Shown: positions 15,476 through 23,393 of the stretch, one piece after another
Position numbering within the stretch: the first letter of the stretch is position 1
How the letters are laid out: the number at the start of each line of letters is the position of its first letter
IMG/VR virus record: IMGVR_UViG_3300047471_000325
Span: 1 to 64,000 of that record
From: a virus
Strand: one strand, 5' to 3'
DNA length: 64,000 bases
Program-made: the position numbers and the translations under genes
The notes under the pieces: generated by a model
Told to the model about the DNA's origin: nothing
Databases searched by the model: none
Seen by the model: the letters and a program-made list of their open reading frames with translations, nothing else

Positions 15476-16585
15476 ATGGGAAACGAGATGAGATTTCGGG
15501 TAGCAGGATCGGGCGCGAGCCCGCTCAACGACATCGTCACGCGGTCGCTGATGGAGACGGGAGGATGGTCGATCGAGGCCATGCGCGCTCCAGGCTTCCG
15601 CATGATGGAAGCGGCAGAGAACGAGATGCGTGAGTTCAGGACTCTGGCGCCCTTGATGGACAAGGCGCAGGTCAGCATCGATAAGGCAGTGGTCGAGGTC
15701 GGGCTTCAGCGCCTGACGCTTGTCGCCGACATGATGGCGGCGGGAATGACCTACACGCTGAGCGATCCACTCTCGATTGCGCAGCTCGAATGGAGCACGC
15801 AGTCGAAGATTGGTGCGGCGCAAAGGACGATGAGCCCGGCAGCACGCGGTGAGAGCAAGCTGCCGATCATCACGCCGAACCGCCTGCCGATCTACCTCAC
15901 GACCGACCAGTTCGAGATCGACATCCGCACGTTGAAGACCTCACAGCGCGTCGGCACTCCGCTCGATACGGCGATCGTGAAGCAGTGCGTGCGGGCCGTC
16001 AACGAAGCGGTCGAGGACGCGATGATCAACGGCGCCACGACGCTGGACGGTCAGAACCTGCAGGATGCAGGCTATACCGCTCCGGGACTGCTGAACGCGC
16101 CGAACGTCAACACGAAGGCGAACCTCACGGCGGCGGCGTGGACGACCACGCCAGTCGGCTCGACGGTGTTTAACGAAGTGATGGCGATGATCAACATCCT
16201 GCAGGCGGACAAGAAGTTCGGACCCTACCGCCTCTACGTTGGTACGCAGATCGGCAATACGATGGACACCGACTACAACTCGGGCACATCGAATCCGATT
16301 ACCATCCGGCAGCGCCTCCTGCAGATCGAATCGCTGCAGGCCGTGCGCGTGGCGGACTTGCTGACCTCGGGCAACGGCGCGACGCCGTCCATCGGCAACA
16401 AGGTCGTGCTGATGCAGATGACGTCTGACGTTGCGGACGTGGTCGTTGGTCAGGCGCCGACGGTCATCCCCTGGACATCGCTCGATGGGTTCATGATCCA
16501 CAACCTCGTGATGGCGATCATGGTTCCTCGCGTTCGCTCGGATGCTGACGGCAACTCGGGCATCTGCGTTGGAACAACCGCGTAA
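15476..16585 (+). CDS. Major capsid protein, HK97 fold
   Basis: A 369-residue protein with AGGAGG before the ATG. Residue spacing and content follow the encapsulin-like HK97 capsid group (similar to DUF6260): helical N-terminus with FRTLAPLMDKAQVSIDKAVVEVG, beta strand AGMTYTLSDP, YLTTDQFEIDIRTLKTSQR, VNEAVEDAMINGA, PYRLYVGTQI, and a C-terminal beta region ending GNSGICVGTT. The protein forms the icosahedral shell. Hairpins in the gaps on both sides fit a gene needing high expression. Confidence 0.85.
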   Translation: MGNEMRFRVAGSGASPLNDIVTRSLMETGGWSIEAMRAPGFRMMEAAENEMREFRTLAPLMDKAQVSIDKAVVEVGLQRLTLVADMMAAGMTYTLSDPLSIAQLEWSTQSKIGAAQRTMSPAARGESKLPIITPNRLPIYLTTDQFEIDIRTLKTSQRVGTPLDTAIVKQCVRAVNEAVEDAMINGATTLDGQNLQDAGYTAPGLLNAPNVNTKANLTAAAWTTTPVGSTVFNEVMAMINILQADKKFGPYRLYVGTQIGNTMDTDYNSGTSNPITIRQRLLQIESLQAVRVADLLTSGNGATPSIGNKVVLMQMTSDVADVVVGQAPTVIPWTSLDGFMIHNLVMAIMVPRVRSDADGNSGICVGTTA

Positions 16586-16593
16586 GATTGGAG

Positions 16594-16618
16594 GGGCGAG
16601 GTCACGACTGACTCGCCC
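16594..16618 (+). promoter_or_regulatory. Intercistronic hairpin after the capsid gene
   Basis: GGGCGAG (16594-16600) pairs with CTCGCCC (16612-16618), leaving an 11-nt loop. It lies directly after the capsid stop and is not followed by a T-run. Confidence 0.6.
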
Positions 16619-16626
16619 AACACCCG

Positions 16627-16893
16627 ATGGCACAAGAAGTCGTCCCATTCATCGCGAAGCCAGTCGGCTGGAAGCGCTGCTTCGCGTGCAAGGACTACAA
16701 GCGGCACCCTGGCAAGATGTGGTTGGGATATAACCATGCGACGCACGAGGACATCATGATTGACTGTCCGCAGTGCAAAGGAACCGGGCAAATTGAGGTC
16801 CTCAAGCACTATGATGTGCGCACGGGCCTTGAGATCGATTACGAGCGACCAGATCAGAAGTTTGTGTACCTAGGAGAAGAACCGCATGGCTGA
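16627..16893 (+). CDS. Small zinc-ribbon-like protein
   Basis: An 88-residue protein. C18-x2-C21 (CFACKDYKRHPGKMW) and CPQCKGTGQI near 46-55 form two CxxC pairs; the second follows the DnaJ-type CxxCxGxG pattern. It is encoded between capsid and tail-side genes and overlaps the next gene by 8 nt. A structural metal site is likely; its role in the virion or assembly is unknown. Confidence 0.6.
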   Translation: MAQEVVPFIAKPVGWKRCFACKDYKRHPGKMWLGYNHATHEDIMIDCPQCKGTGQIEVLKHYDVRTGLEIDYERPDQKFVYLGEEPHG

Positions 16894-17383
16894 TCGCACG
16901 TATACGGTATCGGGTGACAACATCTCGGTGACAGGTTCGCCGAAACTCGTCTGGCTCAATCCGTCTGCCGCAGGCGCAGGCGTACCTGGCTTCGAACTAT
17001 TGCGCGCATGGGTTGGACAGCGAGCGGATACGACGAGTCGTCAACAGGGCGTCTCGATTGGCACGAAGGTCTCAGCATTCCCCACGATGGTTGGCGCGAC
17101 ACCAGCGAAGAGTTCGCTTGGACTGCCGGTAGCGAACTTAGTCAGTGGCACTGGAGCGGCGGGCACGGCCGGCATCAATAGTTCGGTAGACGGTGCTGGC
17201 ACGGAGGTCAACGTCTATCCGGACAACTTTAACACGCTGGTTGGACATCTCTGGGTGCCGACGCAAGAAGAGCGCATGCAATTCATGCCAGGTGGCACGA
17301 GTGGATGGTTTTATCGGTTTACAGCGACGCCGGGTTCGACGTCCGGATGGTCGTTCGGCGCCGTGTACAGAGAAATCGGATAA
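16886..17383 (+). CDS. Putative virion protein
   Basis: A 165-residue beta-rich protein, MADRTYTVSGDNISVTG, low in charge and rich in Gly, Ser, Thr and Val. Position between capsid and connector genes suggests a head-surface or neck protein. No family is recognised. The C-terminal half (FRFTATPG-like strands, then GWSFGAVYREIG) also looks like a beta sandwich. Confidence 0.55.
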   Translation: MADRTYTVSGDNISVTGSPKLVWLNPSAAGAGVPGFELLRAWVGQRADTTSRQQGVSIGTKVSAFPTMVGATPAKSSLGLPVANLVSGTGAAGTAGINSSVDGAGTEVNVYPDNFNTLVGHLWVPTQEERMQFMPGGTSGWFYRFTATPGSTSGWSFGAVYREIG

Positions 17384-17401
17384 TTTCACAAAGGAGCGAC
17401 G

Positions 17402-18058
17402 ATGTCATTCAAGCAGGGCGAGAAAATCCGGATGCACGATGGCAGCATCCGTCGCGTTGGGAAAGACGGCAAGCTGCCGAAGATGGGGCGGAAACGAACT
17501 GGAGATGGCATCTCGATTCGAGGCTTCGTGCGCGGCGCACTGGTCGACTGCATCTCTGGCGAAGAGCAGGTCGGCGACTGGCACGAGAACGTCATCACGA
17601 CCTACGGTCATGGCGCGGTGATTCGCGCGTTCGTCGGGCTGCAGTCGTCGCAGGGCTCGACTGCATCGAGCGCGGCGACCGTGCTGACCGACCTCGGGCT
17701 GGCGCGCTTCTGGGCTGTCGGCCACATGACTGAGGCACAGTCGTCGAACTTCTCGACGAAGTCGGCGATTGATAGCTCTGAGCAGGGCACAGCGTCGACG
17801 TCGGGCTCGACGGCTGGCGGAGCGCGAGCGACGGTGAGCGCCGGCATTCAGTCGCTGGCGGCGACGTGGACGCTCTCACAGAGCTTCCAGTACGTCTCGA
17901 CGGCGATCAGTAACGCAGTGACGATCAACGCCATTGCACAGTACCACAACGCGACTGTCGGATCGGGGACGGCGCTGAGCATTGCGACGTTCGCGAGCAG
18001 CACGAAGGGAACGACCCAGGCACTCAACATCACATATAACTGGGTCTTCAGCACATAG
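17402..18058 (+). CDS. Putative virion protein
   Basis: A 218-residue protein with a basic first 40 residues (GKDGKLPKMGRKRTGDG) and a long low-complexity Ser/Thr/Ala C-terminus ending NITYNWVFST. The segment VDCISGEEQVGDWHENVITTYG resembles the opening of proteins found in tail or fibre regions. Hairpin 18064-18086 follows. It is likely structural, with exact role unknown. Confidence 0.55.
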   Translation: MSFKQGEKIRMHDGSIRRVGKDGKLPKMGRKRTGDGISIRGFVRGALVDCISGEEQVGDWHENVITTYGHGAVIRAFVGLQSSQGSTASSAATVLTDLGLARFWAVGHMTEAQSSNFSTKSAIDSSEQGTASTSGSTAGGARATVSAGIQSLAATWTLSQSFQYVSTAISNAVTINAIAQYHNATVGSGTALSIATFASSTKGTTQALNITYNWVFST

Positions 18059-18063
18059 CACGG

Positions 18064-18086
18064 GTGCCGGTCTCGCTGGCCGGCAC
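18064..18086 (+). promoter_or_regulatory. Intercistronic hairpin
   Basis: GTGCCGG (18064-18070) pairs with CCGGCAC (18080-18086) around a 9-nt loop, in the gap after the 17402 gene. There is no T-tract. It resembles the hairpin at 34513-34536 in sequence (GGTGCCGC). Confidence 0.6.
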
Positions 18087-18104
18087 TCACCTTAAGGAGC
18101 AGCA

Positions 18105-18353
18105 ATGACGAAGAAGCAGAACGAAGCACAGAACAAAGGACCGATGCAAGTCAATATCAACGCGCTGAACGATGGCACGGTCTCACTCGTGTTTACGAGA
18201 TCCCTTACACAATTCACAGCTGGCGCAAACGAGATGGTGCAGCTCGGGGTGAACCTGATCAAGGCGGCACAGGTCGCATTGATGCAACAAGAGCAGAATA
18301 GCGTCCGCGGTGCTGACTACATCGCGACCGTCCAGCCGTTGAGGAAGATGTGA
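18105..18353 (+). CDS. Small hypothetical protein
   Basis: An 82-residue protein, MTKKQNEAQNKGPMQVNINA. A basic, polar N-terminus leads to a beta-like core and helical end. AAGGAGCAGCA precedes the ATG. Its stop overlaps the GTG of the methyltransferase-like gene. It marks the end of the head block before the modification island; function unknown. Confidence 0.55.
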   Translation: MTKKQNEAQNKGPMQVNINALNDGTVSLVFTRSLTQFTAGANEMVQLGVNLIKAAQVALMQQEQNSVRGADYIATVQPLRKM

Positions 18354-18952
18354 CGCTTCCAAGAGGCGGCATCGTACTCGATAAACCGCACATGACTCCG
18401 AAGCAAGTCAAGAAGCTTCTCGCCCGCAAGAAGGGCATCCTTCTCGACATCTCACTCGGCGGCGAGACGCAGCCACGAAGCGTACACATGTCACCAATGG
18501 GAGACCTGAAGTACGATCCGACGTGGCGTGCGCTTGGGCCGCACTTCCACCAGAAGTTCCCGCTTCCTGATTCATGCGTCCACACGGCCGTCGTCACGCA
18601 CGTCCTCGAATATCTTGCACCGCAACAGTTCTTCACGTGGTGGGACGAACTCCACCGCGTGATGCAGCCGAGCGGCATCGTGTACGTGAGCGGCCCCTAC
18701 GGCGGTGACGAGTCATGCGGGTGGATCTCTGACCCGCAGCACGTCACGCGCGTCATCGAGCAGAGCTTCGCGTGGCTCGATCCAAGGACGCCGTTCTACG
18801 AGGTGCATGACAACCTTGGGCGGCCGCGACCGAAGCCCTGGCACCCGCTCACGCTCTCGCGCGTGCCCGGTGCGCATGGGACGCTGAGCTACAACGTGAC
18901 GCTCCAGAAGCCGAAGCAGGAAGCATTGCGTAAGAAGGAGAAGAAGCGATGA
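18350..18952 (+). CDS. Methyltransferase-like protein
   Basis: A 200-residue protein with GTG start (GTGA overlap). The segment VHTAVVTHVLEYLAPQQFFTW, followed by LHRVMQPSGIVYVSGPYGG, matches the middle and end of class I SAM-dependent methyltransferases. The glycine-rich SAM motif near residue 30 (GILLDISLGGE) is not typical, so activity is uncertain. The 3' end contains one copy of a 52-bp direct repeat. It opens the sugar/methyl island. Confidence 0.65.
   Translation: MTLPRGGIVLDKPHMTPKQVKKLLARKKGILLDISLGGETQPRSVHMSPMGDLKYDPTWRALGPHFHQKFPLPDSCVHTAVVTHVLEYLAPQQFFTWWDELHRVMQPSGIVYVSGPYGGDESCGWISDPQHVTRVIEQSFAWLDPRTPFYEVHDNLGRPRPKPWHPLTLSRVPGAHGTLSYNVTLQKPKQEALRKKEKKR
18901..18952 (+). repeat. 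52-bp direct repeat, copy 1
   Basis: Identical over 52 bp to 19131-19182. It encodes the C-terminal LQKPKQEALRKKEKKR of the 18350 gene and includes the AAGGAGAAGAAGCG ribosome binding site and the start of the next gene. Confidence 0.95.
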
Positions 18953-19182
18953 GTATTAACGATTCGAAGAGTACCGATGACCTAATGATTAGTAAAGAAA
19001 CACTTGAATATATCGAACGTTATATCTCCGGCTGTGAGTGTGCCTGGCTTGGCGGAAAGCGTTATCACGATTGCATGTGTATGGTACATGGTGAGCCATC
19101 ACAGAAGAATGATAGTTCCGCTGCAGAAGCGCTCCAGAAGCCGAAGCAGGAAGCATTGCGTAAGAAGGAGAAGAAGCGATGA
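18949..19182 (+). CDS. Small AT-rich cassette gene
   Basis: A 77-residue protein, MSINDSKSTDDLMISKETLE, with a Cys-rich centre (CECAWLGGKRYHDCMCM). Its last 16 residues are copied exactly from the end of the preceding gene because the 52-bp repeat supplies its 3' end. Base composition is richer in A+T than the neighbours. This is best explained as a gene inserted by recombination between or into the repeat. Function unknown. Confidence 0.6.
   Translation: MSINDSKSTDDLMISKETLEYIERYISGCECAWLGGKRYHDCMCMVHGEPSQKNDSSAAEALQKPKQEALRKKEKKR
19131..19182 (+). repeat. 52-bp direct repeat, copy 2
   Basis: Second copy of the repeat at 18901-18952, without mismatch. It ends with the ribosome binding site and start of the 19179 gene. 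Together the two copies flank about 180 bp of unique sequence. Confidence 0.95.
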
Positions 19183-19448
19183 TCGACGCACAAGATATCG
19201 CAGACCGTACGAAGAATGCGTTCAGTTATACACGCTTCGGACGAGCGCGTTGGATAGCTATCACTCGAATCCTCCTTAACCACGGCTTTGACGCGCAACA
19301 AGCTGAAATCATACTGCGCTCGAAGTTCATGCGCTGGGCGATGGACTCTATTGGCGAAGATATGAGCGCGGAGGAATTTGCTCAGGCTCTCGATGCTGAA
19401 GGAAACTTGAATCTGGCATGGGACATCGTGCAGGAAGTGACACGATGA
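19179..19448 (+). CDS. Small helical protein
   Basis: An 89-residue protein, MIDAQDIADRTKNAFSYTRF, mostly helical with the pattern ILLNHGFDAQQAEIILRSKFMRWA. This resembles a short DNA-binding or UBA-like helical domain but is not assigned. ATGA overlaps link it to both sides (repeat copy 2 and the CmcI-like gene). Confidence 0.5.
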   Translation: MIDAQDIADRTKNAFSYTRFGRARWIAITRILLNHGFDAQQAEIILRSKFMRWAMDSIGEDMSAEEFAQALDAEGNLNLAWDIVQEVTR

Positions 19449-20233
19449 GCGACTACAAGCCGCTCACCGTCGTCGATGACGAAACCGCCTGCCCGACCGA
19501 GGTGCTGATCGAGCGCATCAAGCAGTCGCGCGAGCAGAACGCCGACCTGCTCCAGCGCTACCACGACCTCTGGTACTCCTCGGGCCACACGTGGCACTAT
19601 ACGCACTTCCTCGGCGTGGGGATGATGAAGTGCCCGAACGACATCTGGATGTATCAAGACCTGATGACGAAACTGTGCCCGCAGGTCGTCATCGAGACTG
19701 GCACCTATCAGGGCGGGTCGGCGTTGTGGTTCGCGTTCTTGATGGACATGTTGCGGATCAAGGACGGTAAGGTACTGACAGTCGATATCCATGACTACCG
19801 GAAGACGTGGCTCGTCGAGCATCCGCGCATTACCTACATCGAGGGTAACAGTGCTGATCCGGCGATCAGAGATCTGATCTCTGAGAAGTCTGGAGTCTGG
19901 CAGTCTGACTTAGCAGGTCCACCGAGTATCAATACGCGGACGTTCTCGACACTCGTCGTCCTCGACTCAGACCATTCAGCGGAGCATGTCTACAATGAAC
20001 TCACTCTCTACGCCCCAATGCTCAGAGTCGGCGACTGGCTCGTGGTGGAAGATACAAACATTGGCTGGACAGATAACAACGGCGGAGGTGATCGAGGAGC
20101 CCGAGGCGGCGTGCAAGATTACATGGACCAGCACCCAGGCGAGTTTACTCAAGATCTACTTTCTGAACGTTATCTATTGACCATGAATCCGGGCGGATGG
20201 ATGCAGCGCGTGAAGGAGCACGGTCATGTCTGA
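19445..20233 (+). CDS. CmcI-family (cephalosporin hydroxylase-like) methyltransferase
   Basis: A 262-residue protein. VVIETGTYQGGSALWFA (about 81-97), a VLTVDIHDY strand and VVLDSDHSAEHVYNEL with an acidic pair fit the CmcI/rhamnosyl O-methyltransferase family, a Rossmann methyltransferase group acting on sugars or small molecules. Towards the C-terminus LVVEDTNIGWTDNNGGG and the NPGGWMQRV end are also family-like. It probably O-methylates a sugar. Start chosen from the ATGA overlap. Confidence 0.75.
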   Translation: MSDYKPLTVVDDETACPTEVLIERIKQSREQNADLLQRYHDLWYSSGHTWHYTHFLGVGMMKCPNDIWMYQDLMTKLCPQVVIETGTYQGGSALWFAFLMDMLRIKDGKVLTVDIHDYRKTWLVEHPRITYIEGNSADPAIRDLISEKSGVWQSDLAGPPSINTRTFSTLVVLDSDHSAEHVYNELTLYAPMLRVGDWLVVEDTNIGWTDNNGGGDRGARGGVQDYMDQHPGEFTQDLLSERYLLTMNPGGWMQRVKEHGHV

Positions 20234-20561
20234 CCAAGTAGAGGCGCGTAACGGCAATCATCTCGTTGTGCGCGGTGGTGTGCGTCTTCCTTTCGGTTCT
20301 CAGATTGATTTTTCTAATCATCCAGAACCAATCGGCTCGATTACTCAATATATGGAGCCAATTAAACCAGGCGCATATTATTGTGAGGTGTGGGTGGATG
20401 ATAACTATACACGAACTTCACTCGGGCATCGTGTGACGCCCACTGGATTGTATTTTCAGTTCGTACCGCCTCTGCCGCCACGTCAGACTTACGGGTTCAA
20501 GTATTTCCGCATCGACGATAATGGTGATCGCTATGACATTGTTATCGAGGGGATACTTTGA
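20226..20561 (+). CDS. Hypothetical AT-rich protein
   Basis: A 111-residue beta-rich protein, MSDQVEARNGNHLVVRGGVR, markedly more A+T-rich than its neighbours. It overlaps the preceding gene by 8 nt and the next by 1 nt. The sequence YCEVWVDDNYTRTSLGHRV suggests a small sandwich fold. It may be another acquired cassette like the one at 18949. No family recognised. Confidence 0.5.
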   Translation: MSDQVEARNGNHLVVRGGVRLPFGSQIDFSNHPEPIGSITQYMEPIKPGAYYCEVWVDDNYTRTSLGHRVTPTGLYFQFVPPLPPRQTYGFKYFRIDDNGDRYDIVIEGIL

Positions 20562-21397
20562 TGTCTAAGATGAACGGCAAGACGAACGGACATAAGCTCG
20601 CCCTCAACCCCGTCCACCCGAAACCCGGCAGCGACACCGTGCAAGTATTGCTTGGTACCCCGACGCTCGGCATCATTCGCATCGAGTGGTACAACGCGAT
20701 GGTCGGCATGGTGACGCCGCCGAACTGGGCACTCGTCCGCAGCGTGCCGATGGGCTACACGGTGCCCGACGCGCAGAACATGATCGTCGACTCGATGCTG
20801 CGCGGATCGTTTCGCGCGCTGCTGCTGATTGAGGATGATACCTGCCCGCCACCTGAGACGATTCTGACCTTCGACCGCTGGTTCTGGAAGATGGAGCGCA
20901 AGAAGGCGCCGCCCGTTGTCAGCGGTCTGTACCACATCAAGGGAAGCGGCGAGGTGCGCAAGGGAAAGACGGGTGGCATCGAACTGCTCGGACCCGAACC
21001 ATTGGCCTACCGCGGAAGCGGCACGCGTGCCTACCGCGACTGGAAGTACGGCGACGTGATCTGGGTGCGCGGTGTCCCGACTGGCGCGCTACTGATCCAT
21101 CGCTCGGTACTCGAAGCTTGGGCGAAGGAGCCTGACGTCGAGACATATACCGTGCCTGGCTATCCATACCCCATCAAGCGCATCTTCATTGCACCCGCGC
21201 GCGTGTGGGTGGATAGCTTCGGTGGCAAGCATATCGCGAGCGGCACGAGCGACCTCTACTGGAGCGACCAGACGATCAAGCGCGACATCCTGACGAAGGC
21301 CGGTTACGGTAAGTGGGCGAAGAAGGAAAACCCCTACATCATCGACACGAGCCTCGTGTTCAAGCACGTTGACCGCTCGAATGGAGCGATGTATTAG
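20561..21397 (+). CDS. Glycosyltransferase-like protein
   Basis: A 278-residue protein. LLLIEDDTCPPPETI (about 88-102) looks like the DxD metal/nucleotide-sugar site of a GT-A fold. VRGVPTGALLIHRSVLEAW with the following SFGGKHIASGTSDLYW matches the acceptor and catalytic half. TPTLGIIRIEWYNAM near the start fits the nucleotide-binding strand. It probably transfers a sugar to a phage component. The ATG at 20561 has GAGGGG upstream and overlaps the previous stop (TGATG). Confidence 0.7.
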   Translation: MSKMNGKTNGHKLALNPVHPKPGSDTVQVLLGTPTLGIIRIEWYNAMVGMVTPPNWALVRSVPMGYTVPDAQNMIVDSMLRGSFRALLLIEDDTCPPPETILTFDRWFWKMERKKAPPVVSGLYHIKGSGEVRKGKTGGIELLGPEPLAYRGSGTRAYRDWKYGDVIWVRGVPTGALLIHRSVLEAWAKEPDVETYTVPGYPYPIKRIFIAPARVWVDSFGGKHIASGTSDLYWSDQTIKRDILTKAGYGKWAKKENPYIIDTSLVFKHVDRSNGAMY

Positions 21398-22525
21398 ATG
21401 GCTGATCTCTTTCGGCGGGTTGGCGGGTTAGGACGGTCGCCAATTCCTGGGGATATCTCCGGAGCAACGAATGTATGGTCTAATGTAACACCAGCAGATA
21501 TGATCCTTGATAATAACGATGCTGGGATTGCTGCGCGTGCAGGAGCAGGTAGTAACTTCGGTTGTCAAGGTGTGCGCCTCGATCCTGCGAATTATGGCGT
21601 GATGTACACATCAGCGACGTATCAGAAATTATGGAAGTCTACTGACTTTGGCCTGACGTGGAATCCAGTGACGATCTCTGGGCTGGATCCGTTCTTCAAC
21701 GCTCGGCCAAACCTGAACATCGCGTGTGATGGCAGCTACATGATTACGACGGCGCTATATAACGCCGGTGGTGGAGTGCAGAATGGCTGCTGGCGAGCGA
21801 CGCCACCATTTACGAGTTGGACGCGCTATAACATAGGGTTTGACAACGGTGATGATGCCGGTCGCATGAACGTTTGTCCGTTCACAGCGACGATCAACGG
21901 CGTGGCGGGACGGGACCGCATTGTGGCATCAGCTCACAGCGGCACGGACCACATGTGGGAATCTAAAGACGGCGGTCTGACGTGGACTGATCAAGGTGCC
22001 CAACCTGCAACACCAGAGGCAGAGTATTTTTGGGTTGACCAAGACACGTTACTCGCAATTCCTGATAGTTCTGGTGCAGCGCATACATATCGTGGCGTGC
22101 GATCTGGTAATTCATGGCCTTGGACATGGACATGGACCGATGTAGATACGCAGCAACACTACCACGGTACATGCCAGCCCTATATGGACCCGAGTTCTGG
22201 ATCGATTTGGACTGGCGGTAATGCGAACATTCGTAAGTCTACAGATGCTGGAGCGACATGGTCACAAGTTGACTCGCACATCGGTTCTGGTATTTTAGCA
22301 ACTAGCAAGACGCTCTTTTCAACACAGCAATTTGCGACGGGTGGCACGAACGGACCATGGTTGTTGCATGCAAGCCTTCCTGCTGGTACATCATGGACAC
22401 TTGACACTGAGCCGTCAGGGTTCACCAATGGTTGGCTTTATGGTTGCTCTGCGACAGATGGTTTTCGATGGGCGGTAGTCGGTGGTTGTTGGTGCGCTGG
22501 TATTTGGCGGTATGTAGAAACCTAG
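21398..22525 (+). CDS. Asp-box beta-propeller protein (sialidase-like fold)
   Basis: A 375-residue protein with at least three Asp boxes: WKSTDFGLTW, WESKDGGLTW and RKSTDAGATW. These mark the BNR/sialidase or sortilin-like propeller fold. Catalytic Arg triad and Tyr/Glu of true sialidases cannot be confirmed. The gene follows a glycosyltransferase and precedes a fibre-like protein, so a glycan-binding or glycan-cleaving virion part is plausible. Base composition is slightly more A+T-rich than the capsid genes. Confidence 0.7.
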   Translation: MADLFRRVGGLGRSPIPGDISGATNVWSNVTPADMILDNNDAGIAARAGAGSNFGCQGVRLDPANYGVMYTSATYQKLWKSTDFGLTWNPVTISGLDPFFNARPNLNIACDGSYMITTALYNAGGGVQNGCWRATPPFTSWTRYNIGFDNGDDAGRMNVCPFTATINGVAGRDRIVASAHSGTDHMWESKDGGLTWTDQGAQPATPEAEYFWVDQDTLLAIPDSSGAAHTYRGVRSGNSWPWTWTWTDVDTQQHYHGTCQPYMDPSSGSIWTGGNANIRKSTDAGATWSQVDSHIGSGILATSKTLFSTQQFATGGTNGPWLLHASLPAGTSWTLDTEPSGFTNGWLYGCSATDGFRWAVVGGCWCAGIWRYVET

Positions 22526-23211
22526 TGGCTATTTCTCTCGTCAGCGGTGCTAATCTCGCGCAGGACTTGAACCCTGCCGGTACACAGTCGTCTACTTTCG
22601 ACACTAGTGGCTCAGACTTCCTAGGACTGGCGGCGGCATACTTCGACACGGTGCCTACGATTACGGACAACAAGGTCAACACGTGGAACCTAATTGACCA
22701 CGCAGGACAGTTTGATACGCAGGCGTTTATTGATTCGTATTACGCTACTGCTCCACCAGTCGTCGGTACTGGTGAATGGATGAAACCCACTGTCGGCCGG
22801 GCCGCACTTGCGATGGCGGGTTTCGTTGGAGTAGCGCAGTCTTCACCGCTTGATGGCGCGAATCATGCAGCGCACGGTGGCGGCAGCGGCGTAACAGAAC
22901 AACCCGGGAGTATTACACCTTCGATAGACGGATGCCTCGTCCTTGTCTTCATTTACTTCGAGTCGGGGACGATCTCCACTGTCAGTGGATGTACGATCAT
23001 TTGTCAGGCGACAGGCGCGTCTGGCGTTGGACTTGCCTATGTAGTACAGACTACGGCAGGAGCGATTAATCCACTCATTACGTTCTCAGGGAGCCAGACG
23101 CGATCAGCATCGGCTATTGCGGCGTTTAAACCACAGCCTATAGCTGATCTCAACGCTTTGATCGGTGAGCCGATTACCGGTTCAAGTCTCATCGAAGGGG
23201 GATTGCGCTAA
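22525..23211 (+). CDS. Putative virion or receptor-binding protein
   Basis: A 228-residue protein with a GTG start overlapping the stop of the Asp-box gene by 1 nt. Composition is Ser/Thr/Gly/Ala-rich and beta-like throughout, with STFDTSGSDFLGLAAAYFDT near the start and a C-terminal strand-rich region. Such proteins occur in phage fibres and in concanavalin-like surface layers. No catalytic motif is visible. Confidence 0.55.
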   Translation: MAISLVSGANLAQDLNPAGTQSSTFDTSGSDFLGLAAAYFDTVPTITDNKVNTWNLIDHAGQFDTQAFIDSYYATAPPVVGTGEWMKPTVGRAALAMAGFVGVAQSSPLDGANHAAHGGGSGVTEQPGSITPSIDGCLVLVFIYFESGTISTVSGCTIICQATGASGVGLAYVVQTTAGAINPLITFSGSQTRSASAIAAFKPQPIADLNALIGEPITGSSLIEGGLR

Positions 23212-23393
23212 TGGATGAAGGACAGCTTGGCATCGGCGAGGAACTGCACGCCGAGTTGATTGATTGCACGATTGTGAAGATACATCGAGGAGTTCTTGAG
23301 AACGTGCTGCGCCATCTTGACCGTGATAGCTTGACGAACGATCAGACAGAAGCGCGTTTGGCACAACAGGTACGAGATATCTTGAATGGCTGA
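23211..23393 (+). CDS. Small helical protein
   Basis: A 60-residue acidic helical protein, MDEGQLGIGEELHAELIDCT. It overlaps by 1 nt with the gene before (TAATG) and by 8 nt with the repeat protein after it. The coupling suggests it may help assembly of the next product. No family is recognised. Confidence 0.5.
   Translation: MDEGQLGIGEELHAELIDCTIVKIHRGVLENVLRHLDRDSLTNDQTEARLAQQVRDILNG

Noticed and set aside
18350-18952. Firm call as active methyltransferase
   Set aside because: The SAM-binding glycine motif is not typical; only the later motifs fit.
21398-22525. Firm call as active sialidase
   Set aside because: Asp boxes show the fold only; the catalytic arginines and nucleophile could not be placed.
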